From: JASGCL01 sp965203915 | GTDB taxonomy: Bacteria; Pseudomonadota; Alphaproteobacteria; JASGCL01 | DNA: 64,000 nucleotides | Assembly: GCA_965203915.1 (NCBI GenBank) | Contig: OZ241918.1 | Coordinates: forward strand, 248,001-312,000 | Reading direction: 5' to 3' | Shown here: positions 17,253 to 24,880 of the stretch, one piece after another | How positions within the stretch are numbered: position 1 is the first letter of the stretch | Layout of the letters: every line of letters begins with the position of its first letter | Notes under the pieces: model-generated | What the model saw: the letters and a program-made list of their open reading frames with translations, nothing else | Told to the model about the DNA's origin: nothing | Database searches by the model: none | Position numbers and translations under genes: made by a program

Positions 17253-19187
17253 ATGGACAATAGGGACAATTCTTTTATTCACCCGCTGGACCCGCTGACT
17301 GCTGATGAAATAGCCCGCGCCAGTTCGATTATCAAACAACAGGGCGGGGTTAGTTCGGGCGCATGGTTTGAAACCATAAGCCTGCATGAACCAGAAAAAT
17401 CCTTGGTGCGGGGGCTGGCGGCAAAGCCCGCGGGCGCGCCATCAACCAGCCAGGGCGAGCGTCGCGCCTATGTATGTTGCTACGACCCGAAAGACAACCG
17501 AACCTTGAGCGGGGTTGCCAACCTCACCACCCAGAAATTGGAATCGTGGCAAGCCGTGACCGACGGTGGCCAAGCCAGGATAGTTGCCGACGAATATTTT
17601 GCGGCGGGGGTGATGGCGATAAAGGATGAAAATTTTATTGCCGCTTGTAAAAAACGTGGCATAACCGACATGAGCCGTGTTTTGGTGGAACCATGGGCGG
17701 CGGGCAATTTCGGCGTGAAGGAGGAAGAAGGAAAAAGAATAGCCTATGGCCAATGTTGGTATTCTGACGAAAGTTTGGATAATCCTTATGCTCGGCCCAT
17801 CGCGGGTTTGCACCCGATTATCGATTTGCAAAACATGACGATATTACGCATCGACGATTTTGGCGTCGCCCCCTTACCGCCCGACACGGGTAAGTTAACG
17901 GTTGATAAACCGCGTAGCGATATCAAACCATTGCAAATTGTTCAACCCGAAGGGCCCAGTTTTGAAGTCGAGGGGCATTTGGTAAAATGGCAAAAATGGC
18001 ACATCCGCATTGGGTTTAATGTGCGCGAAGGGATTATTTTGCATGATATCAAATATGAAGATAAGGGGCAATTGCGTCCCATTATCTATCGCGCCTCCAT
18101 GCCCGAAATGGTGGTGCCCTATGGCCACCCAGGCAAGGGGCATTTTCGCCGCAATGCCTTCGACAATGGTGAATATGGCGTGGGGCAGTATTTTGATTCA
18201 TTATCATTGGGTTGTGATTGCGTGGGCGAAATAAAATATTTTGATGCCGATATTCATGATTGGCGCGGCAACCCCAAAAAAATTAAAAACGCCATTTGCA
18301 TGCACGAAGAAGATTATGGCTTGTTATGGAAATTCACCAACGCTTACAAGGCTGATTTGCCAACCTATCGCGCGCGTTCGCGGCGGCTGGTTATTTCGGG
18401 CCTGTCGACCATTGGCAATTATGTTTATGGTTTCTTTTGGTATTTTTACCAAGACGGCACCATCGGCGTCGAAATAAAAGCCACGGGGATTCCCTTCCCC
18501 TCGGGCTTGCATCAGGCGGTGGAAAATGATTATGGCGAAACGGTGGCACCGTTTGTCGCGCTGCATAGTCATCAACATTGTTTTTCATTCCGTTTTGACA
18601 TGGCGATTGACGGCGATAAAAACGCGGTGCGCGAAATGAATTTCGCGGGTGAGAAAATAGGGGCGAGCAACCCCTATGGCAATGTCATTCATGCTTTGGA
18701 AACTCCTTTGAAAACTGAAAAAATGGCGCAACGCAATCTTGATATTGCCACCGCGCGTTATTGGCGGGTGGTCAACCCCAACAGCAAGAATGCCATGGGC
18801 AAACCCGTGGGTTATAAATTGGCGGCGGGGATTAACGCCCTGCCATTTTTGGATGAAAATGCCCCCGTGGCACGCCGCGCGCAATTTATGTTCAAACATT
18901 TTTGGGCAACGCAATATCACCCTGACGAAATTTATCCCGCGGGCTGGTTCCCCAACCAACATGCGGGGGGTGACGGCTTACCCAAATGGACCGCGGCCGA
19001 CCGTAATTTAGAAAATGAAAATGTTGTGGTGTGGTATACCCTCAACCTGCACCATTTGGCGCGGTTAGAGGATTGGCCCATTCAACCCGTGCTCTATGCC
19101 AATTTTCATTGGATGGCCGATGGATTTTTTGACCAAAACCCAGGGATGGATGTTCCCGCCCCGAACAAGGCTGGCCATTGTCATTGA
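17253..19187 (+). CDS. Primary-amine oxidase (copper/TPQ amine oxidase)
   Basis: Oxidises primary amines to aldehydes with release of ammonia and peroxide. The 644 residues lack a signal peptide, as in cytoplasmic Arthrobacter-type enzymes. The catalytic-base region NAFDNGEYGVG, the conserved CMHEEDYGLLWKF, the copper ligands HSHQH and LHHLARLEDWP, and the C-terminal GFFDQNPGMDVP are all present. The cofactor tyrosine lies in STIGNYVYGFFW. The residue after it is normally Asp or Glu but is Val here (codon GTT, one base from GAT). All copper ligands appear intact, so the enzyme is probably made, but its cofactor formation could be altered. Confidence 0.94.
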   Translation: MDNRDNSFIHPLDPLTADEIARASSIIKQQGGVSSGAWFETISLHEPEKSLVRGLAAKPAGAPSTSQGERRAYVCCYDPKDNRTLSGVANLTTQKLESWQAVTDGGQARIVADEYFAAGVMAIKDENFIAACKKRGITDMSRVLVEPWAAGNFGVKEEEGKRIAYGQCWYSDESLDNPYARPIAGLHPIIDLQNMTILRIDDFGVAPLPPDTGKLTVDKPRSDIKPLQIVQPEGPSFEVEGHLVKWQKWHIRIGFNVREGIILHDIKYEDKGQLRPIIYRASMPEMVVPYGHPGKGHFRRNAFDNGEYGVGQYFDSLSLGCDCVGEIKYFDADIHDWRGNPKKIKNAICMHEEDYGLLWKFTNAYKADLPTYRARSRRLVISGLSTIGNYVYGFFWYFYQDGTIGVEIKATGIPFPSGLHQAVENDYGETVAPFVALHSHQHCFSFRFDMAIDGDKNAVREMNFAGEKIGASNPYGNVIHALETPLKTEKMAQRNLDIATARYWRVVNPNSKNAMGKPVGYKLAAGINALPFLDENAPVARRAQFMFKHFWATQYHPDEIYPAGWFPNQHAGGDGLPKWTAADRNLENENVVVWYTLNLHHLARLEDWPIQPVLYANFHWMADGFFDQNPGMDVPAPNKAGHCH

Positions 19188-19245
19188 TTCTTCATCATAA
19201 ATATTGATATGATTTATGGCGGTTGCGTTATAAAAAAATCATGTC

Positions 19246-19698
19246 ATGAAAAGCGAAGAACATTTTTTTACCATTGGGTATGAAGGGCGCAAGATAGAGG
19301 ATTATATAAAATCGCTATTGACACATGGTGTCAAGGTTTTGATTGATGTGCGGCGCAACCCCATCAGCCGTAAAAAAGGCTTTTCCAAAAATTCTTTGGC
19401 GGGTTTTTTACGTAATGAGCTCATTGACTATATTCACATGCCCGAATTGGGAATTTCATCCGACCAGCGAAAGAATATAAAAACCGATGATGATTATAAA
19501 AAATTATTCATCCATTATAAAAAAAATGAATTGGCGGAAAACAAAACTTCATGGCCATTTGTTGGTGGAGGATATTTAAGGGTTTCTTGCGACCAAAAAA
19601 ACTCTTCGCTTGATGGGTTTACACAAACCCTACCCCCGCCGCCTGGGTCTTTCGCTGGCTTTGCTAACCATGCCATGTTCGCGGCGTCTTATTTTTAA
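19246..19698 (+). CDS. DUF488 family protein, C-terminus truncated
   Basis: The first 105 residues match DUF488 proteins: FFTIGYEGRKIEDYIKSLL, LIDVRRNPISRKKGFSKNSL and HMPELGISSDQRKN are hallmarks. The conserved C-terminal part, usually with a Cys...CHR motif, is missing. Instead the frame runs through 45 residues of Pro/Gly/Ser-rich sequence. The last 69 bases overlap the antisense 3' end of the DUF1289 gene, so the original end was probably lost by a deletion. The function of DUF488 is unknown. This copy may be inactive. Confidence 0.65.
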   Translation: MKSEEHFFTIGYEGRKIEDYIKSLLTHGVKVLIDVRRNPISRKKGFSKNSLAGFLRNELIDYIHMPELGISSDQRKNIKTDDDYKKLFIHYKKNELAENKTSWPFVGGGYLRVSCDQKNSSLDGFTQTLPPPPGSFAGFANHAMFAASYF

Positions 19699-19869
19699 TT
19701 GTTGCAATATGTCCCATTTTTCTTGTTCGGACGCCGTTGACCAAACTTTAATTTCGGGAATGGTGCGCAAACAACCGCGGCAATATTTGCGTTCGGCATC
19801 CATTTCGCAAATCCCCATGCACGGGCTGGGCAACGCAAAACTTAAATGGTTGACTTGTTCGTTGGTCAT
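19630..19869 (-). CDS. DUF1289 small cysteine-rich protein
   Basis: A 79-residue protein with the DUF1289 pattern SPCMGICEMDAERKYCRGC (four cysteines) followed by RTIPEIKVWSTAS and EKWDIL. The family is predicted to bind a metal or Fe-S cluster, but its role is not known. It starts 42 bases downstream of the formate dehydrogenase gene and is likely in the same transcript. The Arg-rich C-terminus overlaps the truncated DUF488 gene. Confidence 0.82.
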   Translation of the reverse strand: MTNEQVNHLSFALPSPCMGICEMDAERKYCRGCLRTIPEIKVWSTASEQEKWDILQQLKIRRREHGMVSKASERPRRRG

Positions 19870-19911
19870 GATGGCGTTGGTTAAGGGCGAAATGGTTTGC
19901 GAATAATTTGT

Positions 19912-22773
19912 TTATAACCCCGCACGGCGGTTGTGCCCCATTTTGCTGCGGGTGCTGGTTTTCATAACCTTGGCCGCGCAAAATTTAAATTCGGGAATTT
20001 TCCCAAACGGATCCAATTTTGGGTTGGTAAGCATGTTGGCGGCCCCTTCGGCAAAGCAGAACGGCACAAACACCGTGCCTGGCGCGACATCGCGGTCGGC
20101 GCGCGCCGCCACGGTTATGGTGCCGCGCCTGGTCGAAATGGTTACCGCATCGCCCTGCTGCAATTTTTTTTGTTCCATATCACGCGGGTGCAGGTGTGCC
20201 ACCGCCCCTGGCTCCATGCCGTCTAAAATTTTTGCACGGCGCGTCATGGCGCCCGTGTGCCAATGTTCCAACAAACGCCCCGTGGTTAAAATGGTGGGGA
20301 ATTGTTTGTCGGGCAATTCGTCGGGTGGCAACAAATCAACGGGTATCAATTTCATTTTGCCCGATGCGGTGGGAAAGCCATCATCAAAAATAACCGCCTT
20401 GCCTGGTTTTTCATCAACGCAAGGATAGGTCACCGCACCTTCGCGCTGTAAACGCTCCCACGAAATGCCTTTTATCGATGGCATGGTTTGGCGCATTTCT
20501 TCGTAAACTTCGCTTACATCTTTATATTGCCAATCCAAACCCAATTCGCGGGCTATCAATTGAATAATTTCCCAATCCTGTTTGCACTCGCCCATTAATT
20601 TTAACGCGGGATAACCCATTTGAACTTGGCGATTGCTGTTGGTAAAGGTTCCCGTTTTTTCGGGATAGGCCGACGATGGCAAAATAACATCGGCGAAGAA
20701 GCAAGTCTCGGTCAGGAAAATTTCTTGGCATAATAAAAAATCAAGTTTGGCCAAGGCTTGGCGCGCATGCTCGGCATCGGGGTCGCTCATCGCGGGGTTT
20801 TCACCCATGATATACATGGCGCGAATTTCACCCTTTAATATTTCGCCCAAAATTTCAACCACGGTGAAACCGCGTTTGGGGTCAAGTTTGGCGTGCCAGA
20901 AATCTTCGTAAAATTTCCTCACCGCGGCATTTTCAACCAACTTGTAATCAGGAAAAAACATGGGGATGAGCCCCGCGTCCGAAGCCCCCTGGACATTGTT
21001 TTGACCGCGTAATGGGTGCAGACCCGTGCCAACCTTACCAATTTGCCCCGTGATACCCGCCAAAGCAATCAAGCAACGGGCGTTGTCGGTGCCATGCACA
21101 TGTTGAGAAACCCCCATGCCCCAAAAAATAATCGCCCGCGGCGCGGTGGCGTAGGCACGTGCCACCTCGCGAATTTCTTCGGCGGAAATACCACAAACCT
21201 TTGCCATTTTTTCGGGCGTGAAGCCTTTGTTTCGTTCTTTGACCGATGGGAAATGCTCAACATTGTTTTTGATATAATCGTGATTAACCAAATCTTCTTC
21301 GATGATGCAATTTATCATGGCGGAGAGTAACGCAACATCCGTCCCCGATTTAAATTGCAAATGTTTCCAAGCATGGCGCGACAAACCACTGCGGCGGGGA
21401 TCCATAACGATTAATTTTTTGCCAAGTTTGGCGGCTTGTTTAAAAAAGGTAGCAGCCACAGGATGATTTTCGGTTGGCCGCGCGCCGATAACGATAATAA
21501 GGTCGGCCGCCAAAGCATCGGTGAAGGGTGCCGATACCGCGCCCGATGCTATCCCCTCCATCAAGGCGGCGACCGATGACGCATGGCACAAACGGGTGCA
21601 ATGGTCGATGTTGTTGTTATGAAATCCCGTCCGCACCAATTTTTGCAAAAGATAAGCCTCTTCGTTGGAACCCTTGGCCGAGCCAAAGGCGGCAAAACCT
21701 TTCGGCCCTTGGGTTGCCATGACCTTGGCAAATTCTTTGCCGATGATACCAATGGCTTCATCCCAACTGCCGCGGCGAAAATATTGGTCAATATTTTTTT
21801 GGTTTATTTGGTCATCCCACCTCTTCGCTGGGGCGTCGGCACGGCGGATAAGCGGGTATTTCAAACGGTCGCCATGGCGGGCGTAATCCATGCCAAATCG
21901 GCCTTTGACGCATAATCGGTTGTGGTTGGCTGGGCCATCGCGGCCATCAACCTTAACAATAAAATCCATGCCCGTTTTTTTATCTTCGCTGGTGCTGATG
22001 GTGGTTTGGCAACCAACCCCGCAAAATGGGCAACCGCTCTTGGTCTCGGTTAATTCCATATGTTTAAAATCGCCAACCTCCAAATTTTTATATGCTGGCA
22101 CCAATTTATCTTCGGCCTTGACGATTTGCGTTTGTGGCAACAACGCCCCCGTGGGGCACGCCGCCACGCATTCGCCACAGGCAACGCATGTCGAATCGCC
22201 CATGGGGTTATGTTGGTCAAAAATAATTTCGCTATCAAAACCGCGTTGCGCCATGCCAATCACATCGTTGACTTGAACTTCGCGGCATGCACGCACGCAC
22301 AAATTACATTGTATGCAAGCATCCAACTGCACCGCCATGGCGGGGTGCGATAAATCCTCGGCCATCTCGGCGCGCGCGGCATTTTTTGGGAATCGGCTTT
22401 CGGTTGGGAATTGGTGGGTTGCGACCATTTTGGCAAATTGCCCGTCGGGATTTTTGAATTCGTTGTCTTTATCTTTTGGTTGGTCGGCCAACAACATTTC
22501 AAACACCAATTCGCGCGATTTTTTTGCACGCGCGCTGTTGGTGGTGACAACCATGCCTGGTTGCGCCTTGCGCAGGCATGATGCCGCCAAAACCCGCTCG
22601 CCCTTAACCTCCACCATGCAGGCGCGGCAATTACCGTCGGCGCGATAACCAGGCTTGGGCAGGTAGCATAGATGCGGGATCTCCACCCCGCAACGTTGGG
22701 CGACTTGCCAAATTGTTTCGTCCTTTTCAAAAGGAACAGTCTGGTCGTTTAAAGTTAGGGTATTATTGCTCAT
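19912..22773 (-). CDS. fdsA: Formate dehydrogenase, catalytic alpha subunit (FdsA-type, molybdenum)
   Basis: A 953-residue cytoplasmic formate oxidase subunit. From the N-terminus: a [2Fe-2S] domain (CGVEIPHLCYLP, GNCRACMVEV), an extra cluster region, two [4Fe-4S] motifs (CIQCNLCVRAC and CVACGECVAACPTGAL), then the bis-MGD domain with CPFCGVGC. The active-site region HCTRLCHASSV has Cys, not selenocysteine. A molydopterin-dinucleotide-binding domain closes the protein (LTTGRLLEHWHTGAMTRRA). The partner subunits FdsG, FdsB, FdsC and FdsD are not adjacent; only DUF1289 follows. moaC for the cofactor lies 17 kb away. Confidence 0.93.
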   Translation of the reverse strand: MSNNTLTLNDQTVPFEKDETIWQVAQRCGVEIPHLCYLPKPGYRADGNCRACMVEVKGERVLAASCLRKAQPGMVVTTNSARAKKSRELVFEMLLADQPKDKDNEFKNPDGQFAKMVATHQFPTESRFPKNAARAEMAEDLSHPAMAVQLDACIQCNLCVRACREVQVNDVIGMAQRGFDSEIIFDQHNPMGDSTCVACGECVAACPTGALLPQTQIVKAEDKLVPAYKNLEVGDFKHMELTETKSGCPFCGVGCQTTISTSEDKKTGMDFIVKVDGRDGPANHNRLCVKGRFGMDYARHGDRLKYPLIRRADAPAKRWDDQINQKNIDQYFRRGSWDEAIGIIGKEFAKVMATQGPKGFAAFGSAKGSNEEAYLLQKLVRTGFHNNNIDHCTRLCHASSVAALMEGIASGAVSAPFTDALAADLIIVIGARPTENHPVAATFFKQAAKLGKKLIVMDPRRSGLSRHAWKHLQFKSGTDVALLSAMINCIIEEDLVNHDYIKNNVEHFPSVKERNKGFTPEKMAKVCGISAEEIREVARAYATAPRAIIFWGMGVSQHVHGTDNARCLIALAGITGQIGKVGTGLHPLRGQNNVQGASDAGLIPMFFPDYKLVENAAVRKFYEDFWHAKLDPKRGFTVVEILGEILKGEIRAMYIMGENPAMSDPDAEHARQALAKLDFLLCQEIFLTETCFFADVILPSSAYPEKTGTFTNSNRQVQMGYPALKLMGECKQDWEIIQLIARELGLDWQYKDVSEVYEEMRQTMPSIKGISWERLQREGAVTYPCVDEKPGKAVIFDDGFPTASGKMKLIPVDLLPPDELPDKQFPTILTTGRLLEHWHTGAMTRRAKILDGMEPGAVAHLHPRDMEQKKLQQGDAVTISTRRGTITVAARADRDVAPGTVFVPFCFAEGAANMLTNPKLDPFGKIPEFKFCAAKVMKTSTRSKMGHNRRAGL

Positions 22774-22938
22774 GATGGGTGCTCGTGCCGATGGAAATTA
22801 TCATAGACTTTTTTATTACTAAAGGGAAGTGGGCGATAAAACAAGCATAATGAATCGAAGTAACCTTGACCGATATGCCTGGACAGCCATAACAGATGCG
22901 TAAGGATGCAGCGCGGGGCTAGCAGTTGTTTTTTTTCT

Positions 22939-22944
22939 TATAAT
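22939..22944 (+). promoter_or_regulatory. -10 element (TATAAT) before clpX
   Basis: A perfect TATAAT 14 bases before ATG 22953 and 35 before ATG 22974. No good -35 lies 16-18 bases upstream. If used, the message would start near 22951, favouring the second ATG as start. Confidence 0.4.
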
Positions 22945-22973
22945 GGTCTAGAATGAAGGTGGAAGAAGCAAGC

Positions 22974-24632
22974 ATGACAGACGATAAACTCCCCCCCGAT
23001 TCTGATATTACCTCAAAAAAATCAGTCGAAAAGCCCGATGGGACAAAGACACCCGAAGGTTCATCGTCCAGCGACGCTCCCCAACATAGCGGTAAAAATG
23101 CAAAAGGCAAGGGTAAGCAGGCTGGCGACACGGTTGATAAAAAAACCACCGATGTTAAAAATGCCGACGACAAAGATTCCAAAACCGATGATAAGCATGG
23201 TAGCGAGGCTGGCGAGGAAGCAACCCATGAAGCTGGCGATGATGTTAAAAAGATAAAGGCTATTTTATCCTGCTCCTTTTGCAGTAAGAAGCAACAGGAT
23301 GTTCAAAAATTGATAGCGGGACCTGGGGTTTATATTTGCAACGAATGTGTCGCCCTGTGCAATGACATTGTTGCCGAACAAAAACCGCAATTGCGTTCGG
23401 TGGATGGCGCGGGTTTTTCTGACCTGGTGGCCCTCACCCCGCAAAAAATTGCTGATTTCCTCAACCAATATATCATTGGTCAGGGTAAGGCCAAAACCAT
23501 TTTGGCGGTGGCGGTTTACAACCATTACAAACGCCTGAAACATTTGGAACAATTAATCAGCAGCGGGGCTAAAAATAATAAATCATCCACAACCCCCGAA
23601 TTGCAAAAATCAAATATCTTGCTGTTGGGCCCGACGGGCAGTGGTAAAACCCTGCTGGCGCAAACCCTGGCCAAATTGCTCGACGTGCCCTTTACCATTG
23701 CCGATGCCACCACCCTGACCGAGGCTGGCTACGTGGGCGAGGATGTAGAAAATATTCTGGTCAGGTTGCTGCAAGCCGCCGATTACGACATGGCGCGGGC
23801 GGAGAAGGGGATAGTCTATATCGATGAAATAGATAAAATCAGTCGCAAATCGGAACATCCATCCATCACCCGCGATGTTTCGGGCGAGGGGGTGCAGCAG
23901 GCTCTGCTCAAAATTATTGAAGGCACCGTGGCGTCGGTCCCACCCCAAGGTGGGCGTAAGCACCCACAGCAAGATTTTTTAAAAATGGACACCAGCAATA
24001 TTTTGTTTATTTGCGGTGGTTCCTTCGCGGGTATAGAAAAAATTATTGAGGCTCGCTCCACCAAGACCAGCATAGGTTTTCACGCCCAGCCGTTGGTGCG
24101 CGACAAAGACATTGCCGACAGACACAATGAATTTTTGCAAAAGGTCGAGGCAGGGGATTTGATAAAATATGGGTTGATTCCCGAATTTGTTGGGCGGTTG
24201 CCCGTGGTGGCGGTGTTGCATGATTTGGATAAAAAAGCCTTGATAGAAATCCTCACCAAACCCAAAAATGCCCTGTTGCGGCAGTATCAAACATTGTTTG
24301 ATTGGGATGGCGCGACATTGACCATGACCGATGAGGCGTTGGAAAAAATTGCCGACCTTGCCCTGAAGAAAAAAACGGGGGCGCGGGGTTTGCGATCTAT
24401 CTTAGAAAGATTATTAACCGACACCATGTTTCATTTGCCCAATTGGCAGCAGGCCGTGGTCGACGGTGGCAAAAAAGTTACCGAAGTTATTTTCAATGGC
24501 GAAACGGTGGAATCCTTAAGCAAAGACATCATCGATGACAGCAAGGATAGCGAACAAAAAAACAATGACGCCATGAACAAGGCTGCTCGCCCGCTTATTA
24601 TTTATGATAAGGGCGAAAAGAAGCCAGCTTAA
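22974..24632 (+). CDS. clpX: ATP-dependent Clp protease ATP-binding subunit ClpX, with long N-terminal extension
   Basis: The AAA+ unfoldase that feeds ClpP. The zinc-binding domain (CSFCSKKQQDVQKL and CNECVALC) begins only about residue 93; the preceding stretch is Lys/Asp/Ser-rich low complexity and absent from ordinary ClpX (about 420 residues). Walker A GPTGSGKT, Walker B VYIDEIDK, the pore loop GYVGEDVE and RSILE near the end are intact. ATG 22974 has GGAAG nine bases upstream; ATG 22953, in frame, lacks a ribosome site. clpP is not upstream as it usually is. lon follows after about 250 bases. Confidence 0.95.
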   Translation: MTDDKLPPDSDITSKKSVEKPDGTKTPEGSSSSDAPQHSGKNAKGKGKQAGDTVDKKTTDVKNADDKDSKTDDKHGSEAGEEATHEAGDDVKKIKAILSCSFCSKKQQDVQKLIAGPGVYICNECVALCNDIVAEQKPQLRSVDGAGFSDLVALTPQKIADFLNQYIIGQGKAKTILAVAVYNHYKRLKHLEQLISSGAKNNKSSTTPELQKSNILLLGPTGSGKTLLAQTLAKLLDVPFTIADATTLTEAGYVGEDVENILVRLLQAADYDMARAEKGIVYIDEIDKISRKSEHPSITRDVSGEGVQQALLKIIEGTVASVPPQGGRKHPQQDFLKMDTSNILFICGGSFAGIEKIIEARSTKTSIGFHAQPLVRDKDIADRHNEFLQKVEAGDLIKYGLIPEFVGRLPVVAVLHDLDKKALIEILTKPKNALLRQYQTLFDWDGATLTMTDEALEKIADLALKKKTGARGLRSILERLLTDTMFHLPNWQQAVVDGGKKVTEVIFNGETVESLSKDIIDDSKDSEQKNNDAMNKAARPLIIYDKGEKKPA

Positions 24633-24713
24633 AAAAAGACCCAAAAAACAAACGGCGGAATAACAACAAAAAACATAGTATTTTTATTTTTTGATGAGGG
24701 TGGCTTTATACCC

Positions 24714-24742
24714 CTTGTAATTTTTATATAGGATAACTATCT
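24714..24742 (+). promoter_or_regulatory. Candidate heat-shock (RpoH) promoter for lon
   Basis: CTTG (24714-24717), 18-base spacer, ACTATCT (24736-24742). This fits the alphaproteobacterial sigma-32 pattern CTTG-N17/18-CYTATNT with one mismatch. It lies about 140 bases before lon, a classic heat-shock gene. The rest of 24633-24880 shows no gene. Confidence 0.45.
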
Positions 24743-24880
24743 TAGGGTTGTTAAGGATGTGATACGGTGCTTGTTTGAGGCTTCTTTGGGCATGGTATTT
24801 GCAAATTAACAAAATGATAACCAAGTTAAGACAAATTATATTATAAAAAAAACGGAATAAAAATAATCAGGTATAAATAG

